Shown here one piece after another: positions 22,700 to 44,268 of a DNA stretch of 64,000 nucleotides. The stretch is from contig NC_092189.1 of the NCBI RefSeq assembly GCF_043641665.1, positions 7,085,333-7,149,332 of the forward strand, given 5' to 3'. How positions within the stretch are numbered: position 1 is the stretch's first letter; every line of letters starts with the position of its first letter. The notes below the pieces were generated by a model. The model was not told the origin of the DNA. It saw only the letters and a program-made list of their open reading frames with translations, and searched no databases. Position numbers and translations under genes: made by a program. Source of the DNA: Enoplosus armatus. Taxonomy: Eukaryota; Chordata; Actinopteri; Centrarchiformes; Enoplosidae.

Positions 22700-23299
22700 C
22701 ATCATTTCATCCAATCGGAGTGCGTGTCTCTGCGTCACGTGATCTTTATTTATGTAACGTAATGGTGTTACACAGTAACCCAGCTGTGTGGCGGTGTGGA
22801 TACGTCGCTACAGGGGTTAAACACGGACACGGACCTCTAAAAAAGAAAGATTACTCATGTGCGGATATTGTGGCTTGGCTCCTGCTGCATTTCTGGAGAT
22901 TGGAGCGGCGAGGAAAGCAGCGCATTGAACTGGAAGCTTGAGTTTTTTTGTAATTCAGTCTACTTGAAAGGGAACGACGGCATGTGTCCCAAACCAAAGA
23001 CTAAGTTAGGGCTGAGAATGGATGTCAGCGGGTGAATTTGATACGAAAAGGGAATTTGTGAGGTGAGCGTTTGTCAGCTCAATTTAGCAGTTAGCCTAGC
23101 TAGACAGAAACCCGGTAGGTTTCGAGCAGATGTGATCAAAGAGGGGACACATTCACTGTATCGCGTGCTGCCAGTGTGCTATTTAAATGGTCCATGCCAT
23201 ACTATCACACAGAGAAGTCTCTCCGTCCGCATTGCTTTGACGAAGACAAGCAACACCTCTGCCCGTGGGACGTTGTTCTGGTGACATAACCCATCCACC
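22700..23299 (+). promoter_or_regulatory. LONRF1-like gene promoter and 5' UTR region
   Basis: The stretch before the ATG contains a CCAAT box at 22711-22715 and, 21 bp further on, an E-box CACGTG at 22736-22741 in the context gcgtCACGTGatc. That context fits USF or MiT/TFE family binding and resembles a CLEAR-type site. CG density is high into exon 1. Several short upstream ORFs exist, and the start codon has a good context (ccaccATGg). The exact transcription start cannot be read. Confidence 0.4.
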
Positions 23300-31251
<7,952 letters not shown>

Positions 31252-34200
31252 ACCCCATAGCACAGTGGTATTGTGGCCACAACCAGCTGAGAGTCAAATA
31301 TTTGGCACATACACAAATTCAAGGTTTCATAATAGTTTCTGAATGGATATACCAGTAAGACCTACAGGGTTGACCAAAGATGCTTCTTGATTAGGTCCAT
31401 CAAATGTGGTAAATTATCATTTTGTGGATAAACTAAATCATTTTCCAACTGATATTGCTGAAAATAGGCACTAGGTGTCACTGTTGATATTTATACATGA
31501 AGAACATGCAACAGCATCAGCCAGGCTAGTCCAGTACACTGAACTGTCATGGGTAACTCAGACCAGACTCTTTGCATTAACATAGCTACATTTGGAGTGA
31601 GAGTGAACATTGATAGGACACACAGTTTGTAGAGAACCTTTCAGGACTTTGCACATCAGATGATTAAAGTTCATGCATTGCAGGTAATCATTAGTTATTT
31701 GGATATTGCCAAAGGGCATAACTTGTAATGCTTACATTTTAGTTTAATCTATTGGCCTTGGCAGCCATTGACTATGGCTCATTTTATACTATTGAATAAG
31801 CTTACATGGTCCCTGTTTAGTATTAGTGAATATTGCAATAATAATTTATAGTGTCACGTGGAATGGCAGCAGCTGGAGGATCTTTTTCTAAATGAATGAA
31901 AGCTGCTGACGTGGCTGCTGCCTCTGGATCCTCTGGATTGGCAAAAAGTCTTCTGTGAAATTACGACAACGAGGAGATGGGGTCAGTGAATGAACTGGAG
32001 ACGGAGGCGCGCCAGCTTTGTTATACAGTATGAACCTGCGCGAGTGTGTGTGAATGTTGATGGTCAAGTGTGGATGCAGCACTGTATGTATGTGTCATTT
32101 TTGTCAGTCGCCATCTTCATAAGCTGTTTGGGTTTTTTTTTTTAAATGACATGTTGTGTGGTGTCAGCACTGATTATGAATGAAGCATCAGTCCCAGGAC
32201 ACAGTGTTTAACATCTCTCGCAGGGATGGATGTGAAATAATTTAGGTAGAGTCTGACCAGGACAGAAATCCCCTGCTGTGCCTCTGTGTAGGCCACCTGC
32301 GTCTGGCCCCCCCTGACTGTGTCTCCCTGTCTGTCTGGCCCTTCTACCACCAGTCATGGTGCCTTTGAGTGCCTGGGCCAACACACCAGGAGACCTGCAC
32401 GTCTTAGAGTTTCTGCGCCACATAGAGGACGGACTGTGTGATTTTTTTATTTTATTTTTTGGGTGATTTCTATTGATATAGTGCTACATTCCATGGAATG
32501 CTGAAGCTTACGTATCGTTAATTTACTAACAAATACGGGCTTAACTGGGTGAAACAAAAAAAGTTTGTTTTTGTTTTTTTAAGTTTGATAAATGTGCCAT
32601 AGATATTTCTATGTTATGTGTGTTGTAGGAACAGTTTTCTGAATAGTCACTGTGTTTATGCCTGTCTACATCATGGACAAACATGCCTTTTCTATGGGGG
32701 GGGCAGTGAACTACCATCTTTTTACGGCCAACATATTGCTTTACAATCACAGTCACAGTTAGTCCAGCAAACACACTCAAAGACACAGTTTGTGCGATGG
32801 AGAGCAGTAGCCCTGCCTGTGTGATATTGTAGATACAGCTTAGAATAAAAGGGGTAATCATGAGACTTGATACGCACAAAACAATGTCCCACTAAAGGAT
32901 GAAGCAATAGGTGGATTGATGGATACTGGGGTAGCATTGGTTTCCTGATAAACAGGCTAACCACTGAACTCTGACCTGGGAACTAACTCTTTACTTGAGG
33001 GCAAGAAATAATGTTTTTACCATTTCATAAGATGGGCTAACCAACCTCAATTCATCTTCTGAAGTTTTTGATGCTGTCTGCGATGGAGATTGGGAGTCAC
33101 AGACTTCATTGAGCCAGTTGTCACAACATGTCTCCAAAGCTCGTAGTGTTTATTTCACTGAAAAAGCACATGCATCATGCATCAGGTCAGTTTCTTACTA
33201 CCAGACATGGTTAAAGCTCACTCAACACAAAAAGGGACTGAGATTCTTATAGAACTTTTGAATGACTTGCCTCATTAGCCTCTGTGGTAAACACATGACC
33301 TCTGAGGTGGATTTCACCCCCCGGTCCTACTTCTTATCAGAGAGGCTTTTGCACAGTGAAAGCATTTTGTTTGGTTTGTTTTCTGCCGTTTCTCACACAT
33401 TTCTCTTTCTTTTTTTCCAATCAATTTCTGTGTGTCACTTTTGTTAAAGATGCCACCTTTCTTTGAATAAAATGATGACACATGTTGATCACAGCAATCA
33501 GTCTCATATTGGTTTACTCCGTTTAAAACTGAACGTAATCTCTGCACCAGCGTGTGATTTAATTTATGATTAAATGCTAAATATGTTTAGGGAAAAATGA
33601 TTGTACCCCCATTTTTGTGATCCAACTATTTGTCAACTTGATGTTTCATTTGCCTGTAATCTTTTAATGGGTTCAACTTTGGTGCTGCTAGTTCATTGCA
33701 GCACAGTCATGATTTTTCGTCCCATTTAGAATGCTGCTCTTGCCCCTTCATCCTCTGGCAGATGTCCATTAGCCAAAGTTACAGTGTAATTGGGCTATCA
33801 GTAAAAAATGTCCTCCAACACAGTTAAAACAATTTGCTCTGAATCCACATAATCTCTAACACAGAATATGGAGCATAATGAGTGACCCGTTCTTGGCAGC
33901 CATTCCCCTGTGAGAACGAGTCTTACACTTGTGTACTTGGGAAAGGCTGTGAAAAGCACCATGGCGGCGTGTTCTTGCTATGTGCTGCAGCTTGCAGGAA
34001 ATGTTGGCTGATGTGGTCTGATGGTCAGTGGTCAGTGGTCTGTATGAACTAGAGACACACATTGTTATTGTCTTCACTCTGAAACCTTGATGTTTGTACC
34101 AAGCACATTTAAACCCACTGAAACTAAAGCAATTTCCGTCTGGCTCATTTGTATTCATTCCTCCAACTCCCAGCCAAGAGCAGTAAATTATCTTGATCAG

Positions 34201-35460
34201 ATTATTGTTTATTTGCTTGCCCCCCGGATGACTTTTCAAATGGTATTATAAATAAAGCTTTTCAAAGCAAATTCTGTATTACCTTCATGTAATGTGCCTG
34301 TTTTGTGTGAGTGATTTGAATGTTATGCATCTAATTTTTCTGGTCATTAAAGTGACATTACAAGCCAAATGGAAGTGGTGGGGATCTCTTGCAATTCGCA
34401 GCATGACAGAAATTGCTGGCGATGGGAGGGGTGATGGGAGCGAAACGTGCCTCACACACTGACAGCAAGACATTTTGGCTTGCAAACAGTTATAATTACA
34501 GAGAGATCTGTGAAGTGCTGCAGCTGCAGCAGAGTGAACGAAGCCTCGGGTTTGCTCTTGTGGTTAGAAATTAAAATTAGAATAGAAACAGTGGGTATTC
34601 CCAGTGAATGGTATCTTCAAATTAGCATACTAAACTTAGACTGTACAGCCACAGAGAATTGACAAGGGTTATGATATCAAAGTTGCCTATTTTTAAGAAT
34701 AACACGTCTGGTCAGGTTCTGGGCCACATATCTGAAATATTATCTCTCTGATGGGTAGTTGTTGAGATGTTTCTACTTTTTGTGTAATATGAGGAAGCCA
34801 CTGCAAAGTGTCATCCTCACTACAGTACAATCAAAACGTGTTTCAATACAGGAATTCAATCTACCACAAACACGTGCTATAAACAAACCGTCCACCAGGG
34901 GGCAGTCTGTAGCTGTAGTAGAGTGTTGCACAGGTGGAAAATCCTAGTTTATAAACAAGAAAAAATCTCATATGAGTCTGCCTTTTCCATCCCATAAAAA
35001 AGGGAAAAAAAAAGATCAATAGATCATGTTAGTGTCACAAATGGGGTCAAAAGTGAGATTTTTGGCTGGCAAGGAGAACGAATCATATGAAACAAGCTGG
35101 AAGGAAGTAGTTATTTCCCATGCAGCTGAAAGAGGACATGAATTAGTGAAAGTAGAAGAGGATGTGTGAGTGTAGGTGTGCAATGCTGAGAAAAAGAAAA
35201 AAACAGCGTAGCAGAAGTGAGGCACGTTTCCTGCCAACGTCCTCTGCATAGGAAGCAGGCAGATGAAAAGAGGTTTCACTGGCTTCAGCGGGGTTCTGTA
35301 ATGCAGCTCAGCGTCTACATCAAAGCCCATTACATTTGAAGAATGCCACAGCTTTTCTGTACTAAATTGATCCATCGGCTTGCGCTGACTCCCTGCTTGT
35401 GTATGACTGAGTAAGGATGACAGGCGTTTTGTAGGAGTTATCGCAAAGGGGGAACCGGCT
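31252..35460. other. downstream flank of the LONRF1-like gene
   Basis: No exon was recognised. Plus-strand AATAAA hexamers at 32844-32849, 33466-33471 and 34251-34256 are candidate poly(A) signals, so the 3' UTR may be 1.6 kb or longer. An E-box cacgtg lies at 31855. The ORFs are short and random-looking. Confidence 0.35.
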
Positions 35461-35471
35461 GCGGCTGTGGC

Positions 35472-35507
<36 letters not shown>

Positions 35508-36143
35508 TGTTCTTGTATTTCTGCCGTTAAGAGGACCACGTTTCCTCACAGGGATAGAAGGGCAAGAAAATCCTTCACAGAGAGGATATTTTGGCTAGTT
35601 TAGAGTTATAGGTTTAGGATTAAAGTTGGAATTAATGTTAGGTGAGGGTCAAGGTGAGAAGTGCGACAGAGAGAATTAAGTGCTTCAGTCCTGAAAAGCA
35701 TATTAATACAAATGAGCGTGTGCATGCCTGCGAATCTTTAATAATTAGCCTCCATAATTATGGAACAACTCACTGGGGTCCCCACTAAAATAGACTATCC
35801 TGCAATATAGAACAACAGCAAGAGAGCCGCAGAGAGCGCCAGAGGATGAATGCAGCTCTGTTGTCATAGGAACAAAACCCAGCCTGGCAAAGCTCAATGT
35901 CAAGAGTGGGATTATCAATTAGGAAATTGAGAAACTTTGTCTTTGAAGTGAAAAGCATTTTGTTTACCTTACACAGCATGAAAGACAACATGCGGGGAGC
36001 TAATTCCCGCAGATATAAGTGTGGTGAATTGTAGCAGAGTGAAGGGGAGAGGGAGATAGTGGGAAAGAGCTCAACTTGCCAAATCTGTGTGTGTGTGTGT
36101 TTTCTGCAGTGCTCAATGCCCCTCTTCTTTTGGAGTATTGGAG

Positions 36144-36174
<31 letters not shown>

Positions 36175-37544
36175 TCTCCCGTGGGTCTGAGGCTGATAAA
36201 CCTTGCTTGTTTCTGTCTTTGTATAATCCCCTTGAGTGTCAACATGATGATAAACCCATGAGTACGCTCTTGTGTGTGACAGCGCCTCTGAGAGCCAAGG
36301 TAAACATGTTGGCCACCTGCCTCTGTTAGCACCATGGGACACATCGTAAATACTCCGATATAAAGAAACACAGACATCCAAAAAACAAAAAAAAGACAAA
36401 AAGACAAAGAGACCCAGCTCAGGACGGGGCATTGTGTCGCAGGATTAGCAGACAAAACCATTTCCTTTCTTCTTCTGAAAGCTCTCCCCTTCCCCTCCAG
36501 AGAAGACACTTGATGATTCAAACCATAAACTTGTGATTTGTGAGGCAAACAAAAGGATTTGACCTTCCGTGTTGCATGATTGACAGTTTAACTTGTCAAA
36601 AAGATGGATGAGATATCCCTTTGCCCCACTACAAAGAGCTCTCAGAGGAGCCGATTTAGTGGGTTAGAGGAGGAATAAAATGGGTGTCCTTATATATTCT
36701 GGTGATTCCTTGTAGAAAAAAAAAATAGAAAAAAAGAAATGAAGCAGATCGGGATCGCCTGCTGGGAGATGAAGGACAGGAGACATGATGTCATGCAACT
36801 GGCTCACTGATTCGTAGAATTACCGCCTGCTGAGACACACACCTGGCTGTGGGGCTGCTTTCGCATGGTCCTCACAGTTGGATAAAGTGGTCCGTGTGCA
36901 TGCTGTGCTGCTTGTGTACATGCATGTATCTGAAGGACAAAGAGAGCAACAACGGAAGGTCATTCCCAGAGCCAGTTTTGTGTGCATTCTTGATTTACCA
37001 TCTGTATGTTGTAGCGTGCAAACAACAGGTGTTAGAATACGTGTTTTCACATGTGTCCGAGGCCAGCTGCATGCTCCGAGTTACTAAATGTGATTCAAAG
37101 TTGTTGTAGCACAGCCTGGCTCATCGCAGTTGAATAAAGTTTCACCAGCAACTTGGCAACATCATCATCTGATTGATTTGTCGTTGCTGTTTTTTTTATT
37201 GACTTGTGATTTATCTCTTTTATTTCCATTGTTTCCTGAAAATATACTCTCAAGGTTCTCAGTTTGCCAGGCACGTCATTATCCAGTTAAACCTCACTGG
37301 TAACTGGTGGGTGAGTCATTACAAACTCATGCCCTGCAGCCAAACATTGTTCAAACCCACAGTCAGGCTGAATTTTGGGGAAATGAAAATGATGCAAAAG
37401 ACTTCATATTTCCACTTGATGGAGGGGTGTAGCTATAAAAAAACATGGAGTCTACAGAATATGTGATTATTTTTCCAACATTGAAGCTAGAGAATTATCA
37501 CCCAACTCCACAGCTAGCTACGGTGCTTTAGCATCTTTAAGCCA

Positions 37545-37980
37545 ATTGTTTTGTTTTTTACGGCTCACAGCTTTACTGTTTTGTTTCAGTGTCTCACCGA
37601 ATGAACACTGACCCTGTTTCCTGACATAGCGGGCGACTGCTTTTACTGTAAAACCTCGAACCTACTGTGCACTACCTGCCCAGCACCAAACAGCAGACAG
37701 ACAAAGTTAGCGACTAGCTTAGCAACTAGCTCACTGGAGCAGCAGCCAAAGAGCCAGATATTTCTGTCAGGAGTTGGTGGAGATCAATAGGACATTTAAT
37801 ATTGTCCTAAAAATTATCAGGTGGCCAGAAACACGACTCCATGCTAATGTTGTTCTGTGTCAGCTGGAAGTGTAAAAAGGCCACTGTTTGCTAACATGTT
37901 ATCCATGTCAACTTTTTAAGGCAAGTGTTGTGTTTACAAATTGTTTTGCTGCCCTCAAGAGAACAAGTGTATGTCAAAGG
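37545..37980 (+). repeat. dispersed repeat family R1, copy A
   Basis: Shares cagacagacaaagttagc, a following actagct-rich segment, ggagttggtggaga and, further on, the segment gttctgtgtcagctggaagt with other copies. I recognise it as a common non-autonomous repeat of percomorph genomes but cannot assign its class. Confidence 0.65.
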
Positions 37981-39959
37981 GTCAAAATTAAACCAATAGA
38001 CTACAAGTCACTAAACAATTGCCGTGTTGTTTCAAATTCTTTGGTGGAACTAGTGACGACAGATTTTGATTCCTGTGGCATGAGTCAGACCAGTCTCTCA
38101 CAGTTCAGCATAGTGTAGAGAAGGCAAAAGGCAGATACTTTTGCTTAAATAAAAGGATGACAGGAAGCTAGGAGACATATGGGAGAGATAACTTTTGAAT
38201 AACGACCACCTGAATAATGAAAAACAGTGCGGAAGATCATATCTACAAGTTCCAAGACAACGGAGGGGGATAATGATCACGATGGAGATGATGAAAGAAG
38301 GAAATAAGTAGTTTAAGAAAAGTGCAATGATGCGGAAGAAGTGGGGAGGAGGGATTCAGGGAGGAAACCGAGATAAGAAGACAGGGTGATTCAGAGGCTG
38401 GTTCAATTTGACAAATATGCACATTTCAGTAAATACAGCGATATCAGTCTGTTTCATCTCATCACCTAGCGGTCATAATTTTCCCAGCGGCAAGTCATCT
38501 TACCTCGGGGTGAGTTTGGGATTTAAGTTAAGCAAAGGTGTGTCTGTAAGATAAGGCGACATCTGAAAGGAAACAGCGGAAGCCAAAGCTGTGCGTGAGA
38601 TCATATTTACTGTTCAGCCTACTGGAATCTTATCATTACACTAAGTCCTGTAACAAAGGAGCAATGTACAGCAACAGGGAGGAGGGAAAAGTCAGATGTG
38701 ATGTGGATCAAAGAAAAAAAAGAAAATGAATGTTTATTTTTTCGAAAACATGACATACAGGCCCCATCAGCACAGTGACTAACTGCTTTGAATCTAAGCA
38801 TCACTGAGCACAGGGACTTTCTCGGATTTTGATGTTTGGTTGTCATGGAGGTGAAGCGGTCGGCCTTGGTTACCGTTACATTGATAATCTGCTCACTGGC
38901 CATTTCTTAATTAGATCACTGTTAGATCCTGTGTGCTCAGGGACAATATGAGAATATATTTATCTCGTCTGTCTCTACATCTGCACATATCCATCTATCA
39001 GTGTGTGTGTGTGTGTGCTGGTGCATGTGAGTGTGTGTATTCAGCCTATATCCTCCCTGAGGATGCTGTACAAACACTTGACGTCAGCATCTGTAGAAAC
39101 AAACAGCCCTCCTGTTTCTTAAATAGGCGCTTAGTACTCGCAATGAGACTCATTTATCAATATTTCCACTTGTTTAGATTGCTGAAAACGCCAAAACGAC
39201 TCATAATGAATATATAAATAAATAAATTCATGAGTTTACGTAAAGTTTTTAAGACTCAAGAGTCCACATGAAAAAAAAAACCCCAAAAATGTGGTCATCC
39301 TTGACAGATGAGACACAATCCGCCCTAATGCAGAGTGATGGTGGCCTGGATCACCGTGACGCACAGTCAGTCTGAGCTGCGTGGTCCCACCCAGAACACA
39401 GCAGGCACAAAGTTAGAGGGCTGGGTAGACTTCATTAAGTCTGCACGTCCTGACAGGTGACCACAGTGCACCTAGTGTGAATATTCATTGGAGGAAGTTT
39501 ATCTTGTAGTTTTTTTTTATATTAAGAGTTTTATCATGTGGTGGAGGGAACTTTAGGGAGGCTATTTGAGGGAGAGCTCTTCAATAATACATGCTTTCCA
39601 ACATCTGAGGAATATCTGTCTTTTATAGTCCCCCACAAAGAGAAGTGGAACTGCTGCAAAGCTACTTCTGGCTGGGATGAGAGGGAAAGAGGAAGCACTC
39701 TGTCTGTCTTTCTCGGTGTGCATGTATGTGTGGTTGTAAGCATGGTGTGTGTGTGTGAATATTCATATGCCACTGTGTGTTTTGTGTCTGTTTTGCATGA
39801 GGGAACACTTATAGAGACACATGGCAACACTCGCAAAGACTTTAAAGTGCACATCAAAGATGTGAAATGAATCTAAAGCGATTGACAGAACACAAGAGGA
39901 GACATTCAAGCACACACTTAGCCATATGTATCATTACTGTATATGAGTGGGAGTAAGCA

Positions 39960-40004
<45 letters not shown>

Positions 40005-41312
40005 TCACAGAAAGCATGTGCTGCAGCTTTGTGAGCGCGGTGTGCGTCTCCTGTTAGGGATTTGCAGAAGATAGCAGTGAACATAGCGCAGGATTTCTGT
40101 CATCATTGAACACATGGGGAGAGGAGTCTGCCTAGACAGCAGCATTGACAGATTGCATGAATAATTTAGGAACAAAGTGAGAGGCCTCATAGACCTCTGA
40201 ATCACTACCAATGACAGCTGCCTGCTCTGACTTTGGCTCCTCTCTCATCTTTTTTAATGCATATTATTTCCATAAATTCCTCTCCTTACATCTCTAAGCT
40301 GCGTCCGGACGCAAAAGAGCGTGGCGCCGCATCTCGGACACGCATGCAGCGGCGTCCGTGGCCTGTAGGGACGAGACAAGATTACTTTTAGAAAACAACA
40401 GAAGCAATAGCATGGCAGGATTTCACTCTTACTTTGCTTGAAGTAATTAAACCCAAAGTGGCTTTTCTCCTCAACATGAATTTATCGGGAGGACGTGTTG
40501 AGGAGTTAAATATCATTACAAAGTTACAGTAGATGATGAATGGGACATTACAAAATGATTTCCAAGAGATTCACACTTAGATCATGAGCATTCGGCAAAG
40601 GGTAGCAGACAGACTTCATTGATTTGCAATTTTCTGTCAGATATAACGGGGGGATGGTGATTAGTGGACTTGTTGATTTCAGAAGGAGGAGGAGGAGAAA
40701 AGGGGGTCGGAGGAGGAATGAAGGAATAAAATGGAAATGAAAGCTGGTGGAAAATCCTTAAAAAGTCTTTGCTGCATTGCAGAGGTCCAGCATCAGTCAG
40801 AAACCAAAACAGGCAAAACAGCCGACGCTGTCTAAACTCCAGATGTTTTGCTAATTCACCATCACTGTCATCAGTGGAGACAAATAAAAGCTTGTTACTG
40901 CAGTTATGCCAAATCATTATTTACATTTGCATAATCATCACAACTCAGGGGCAATAGCTTCTGTTTATCGTGTCATGTCATCATGTTTTTGTGGTCAGCA
41001 GAAGCACTTTATGGGGAGATGCAACGCTGAGCAAACATTTCTATGTGCGTTGATGTGCCTCGTTTTTCTTGGGATCACATTCAGCCAAAGTCTTTAACTG
41101 CAGCACTTCATGTGTATACTAGAGCTAGAACAATATGTATCGGCCCACGTTAGCATATTGCTCACATATCGTTATCTGCCAATGTCAGCCAATGGGTAAC
41201 AAGAATTTGCAGCATAGAAATACCAAACCTTTACATAGTTTGTCCACCAGAGAGCACTGACAAGTTGATTTTTCAACTTTGAAATGTTCGGCATAAAATG
41301 TTTCTGTTTAAT

Positions 41313-41695
41313 GCAACTTTATACTTCTACTGCATTTCTGAAGGAAATAATGACAGCTAGAGTTATCAGTTACTTTGCAGATTAAGACTTTATTTATAAA
41401 ACATCAGCCTTTATTGATTTGTTGTAGACTAAACTGCTCAACAACAGTAGCTTGATGTTGACCAACTACAACAGTAAAACACTGTTTACAGTTAATGTAA
41501 TATATCTATATATAAACAACAGTACAACACTCGTAATGATTGCTTTTATTTTTGATAGTGTGAGTATAATTTCACGATGATACTTTTGTTCTTTTACTGT
41601 TGAATGCAGGACTTTTACTTGTAACAGAGAACATTTATATCATGGTATTGATACTTCTACTTAAGTAAAGGACGTAAGTACTTCCACCACTGCGT
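41313..41695 (+). repeat. dispersed fish repeat ending in 'acttaagtaaaggac...ccaccactg'
   Basis: Contains ttactttgcagattaagact, caactacaacagtaaaacac, aatgcaggacttttacttgt and finally cttctacttaagtaaaggac plus gtacttccaccactg. These blocks and their order are those of a high-copy teleost repeat; it appears full-length but diverged. No class is assigned. Confidence 0.7.
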
Positions 41696-42868
41696 TTATC
41701 TCAATGACAATAAATCCCACAATCTTTTTAATACATTTCTTTTCTTGTGTCGGCCTACTTTTGTTTATTTGTATTCATTACAATATGAGCAGTTAAAGAT
41801 TCAGGACTCATTTGGTTGAATGTCATTAGTTGAGCTATTCTCTGGTTAATTATGTGGGCAACAGACTAATTATTTATTGGAAAGTGCACTGAGAGTAAAT
41901 GAGATCCGATTGGAATTCAAAAGGTCAGTAAATTGGCTTTATTGTCCAGTCCTTGTACATACACACAAAATAAATACCATAATGTTAAAGTTGTGAGGGA
42001 GGCTACAAACTGACCCACTTCACTGCATGTTTGAGTTTAAGCCAAGCTGCAGCGGTTGATATATTCACTTGAGCACATGATTAAAGAGGGTTTAAAACCC
42101 TGTCTGGAGTGTGTGTTTGTGTGTCAGAAAAGTCAAAAAGGATTGCAGGCTGCTGCATCAATGCCTGCCAGTGGCTCGAGGTTAACTCTGGACAACTTGC
42201 ACCAAAGAGAAGTGACTTCAGAAGTGTGTTCCAAGTCACTTCTCCGAGGCAACCAAAAACAATCAAGGTACATGCAGCCTAAATCCCACGAGGCACTCTA
42301 TAATCCCCATAGCCTTTATTAAACACTGACCTTTTTCAACGTGGATTAAAAAAAAAATCCCCAAATCCAATGATTTTTAAATGGCCCTTTTGCACTAGAA
42401 GTGATTAGAAACAGCATTCCTGTTCCCCATGTCACGTACAGAGGGACTGGCAGACAGACCTACTATAATCTGCATTTTCACCCCTCCCTCTTTCAAAGAG
42501 GAAGTTGAAGGTTTATTAGAGTTGGTGGCCTGTGATTGTGTTTTAATGAGAGAAAGACTGCGGTGGGGAGATAAGGCACCCAGTTTGGGCTGAGAGGTCC
42601 TTGGTGGGATTAGAATAATAATCAAAAAACGGCATGTCTTTAAAAAGCACACAATGGAACAGGGCCGCTCCTGTGGTCCTCCACTCCTCCACCCATTCAT
42701 CCCTCCATCTCTCCGTTCCTCCACCCCGACACCAGTTGGCCAATTGACATTCCAGCGTGATGGTCCGCTGCTGGCGATGGAATGTGACATTTTCTCTCGT
42801 CGCTCTCTGTACCGAGCCAAATGTGCGGTTTTACAGATTAGACAGGGACAGTGAGAAAACGTGAAGAA

Positions 42869-42967
42869 AGGGGGGGGGGGGGGTAGTGTGGAGAGAAGAT
42901 GAGATAGAAGTGAGAGAGTGAAGGGGGCACAGACAGAGAGGGGGGGGGGGGGGGGGGGGGGGGGGGG
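42869..42967. repeat. poly-G tracts (up to 28 G)
   Basis: A first G run at about 42870-42882 and an uninterrupted run of 28 G at 42940-42967, separated by purine-rich sequence. The whole block is G/A-rich on the plus strand. Confidence 0.95.
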
Positions 42968-43429
42968 TGGAGAGAGATACAGAAGCATTCAAGTACTGAA
43001 TTAATGCATACTCATGATAATGAGGCATTCAGATACAAGCAGCATCATTAGCCACCATGATTTCAGTATGCCAGTCTTCCTGTGTTCCCTATTTAATGTC
43101 AACAATATTAACTGCTGCCTTTGAGTTGCATTATAGAAATCAGCAGTGTGAGTGGGATAAATACCATACTTTTCATTTGGGTTACCTATAAATGTCACAT
43201 GTTAATGCGACATTAACGCGAGACACTTTTTTAGCAACGCATATCCATAGACAACAGACTGTGATGCAAGAATGTTGTTTATATACTTGGCTGCTTACTT
43301 TGTGTGTACCTGGAGGATTAGAAAGTATATCTAAACATAGTGACACTCACAACAACAAACTTGCATGAAGTGATTTTTTGGGGAGCAGCAGAAACGCAAC
43401 ACTGGCATAACATATAATAAGCATATAAA

Positions 43430-43562
43430 GCTGCTCCTGAGACTCTTTAGCTGCTAAATGCTCCACTATGTTCAGTAGCTAGCTGCTAAGTTTGTCTTTC
43501 TGCCGCTTGGTGCTGGGCAGATAGTGTATAGTGGGTTTGTCAGAGCCTGTCGCTTGAAACAA
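43430..43562 (-). repeat. dispersed repeat family R1, copy C (inverted)
   Basis: Read on the minus strand it gives actatctgcccagcaccaag, then cagaaagacaaacttagc and agtggagcatttagcagc, matching copy A (ctacctgcccagcaccaaac and following) in order and spacing. Confidence 0.65.
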
Positions 43563-44223
43563 GATTGATGAGAGCGATGATGGTGAACTAAGAAAGTTGT
43601 TAATAAGATATTTATAGCAGCTTTAATGCAAGTGTATCCTAGCCTTATTCCATCTCAAACATTTAAAATTAGATTCATATCCGAGAAGAGAATAAGATCA
43701 GAATAAAATCAATTTATTGGCTGCATAGCTGCACATTTTGGTGTGGCTAAAAATGCGATGTGTGTGTTGAGAATTTCACATCTTTCCCTCCTTCCTTGAA
43801 TCATCTCTCTGCAGTGTTGAAAATGAGCTTGGAGCGAGTAGTACGCAATGGAAGCAGACTGCATGTATGCATTGAAACGTCTCACGGCTCTCATATGTGA
43901 ATTAGATACTGCAGGGGCCCATAAATTATACATTGTATTTTGTTTCTCACATTTGGGTTGAGGTAAAGGTGGAGGCAAAGAGAGGAATATGATAATGATG
44001 TCTTTGGCCTGATGGTAAAACAGTCAAGCTGGGCTGGAAACTGAAAGTACAGTGAAGTTGTGCCTCTATGGAAGCCCCAATGGGAAAAAACGCTTTGCTT
44101 AATTGTTGATAAATAATCCCAAAGAGAAGCTGAACCTGCGCTGGAGATCCTCAAAAAACCCACCTCACCACTTTATCTGAAGAGCTTGTGTGGGATGAAG
44201 TGTGTGAATATTATTATGTGGTT

Positions 44224-44268
<45 letters not shown>

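Noticed and set aside
22675..22941. 88-residue plus-strand ORF before the LONRF1-like start
   Set aside because: It lies in the promoter region, ends before the true start and has no recognisable domain; at most an upstream ORF.
35016..36548. Minus-strand ORFs of 177-215 residues
   Set aside because: Large parts are translated microsatellite (Thr-His repeats), there is no resemblance to known domains, and no splice-consistent partners were found.
42395..42988. 197-residue minus-strand ORF with poly-proline
   Set aside because: The proline run is simply the poly-G tract in translation; the rest is low complexity with no recognisable domain.
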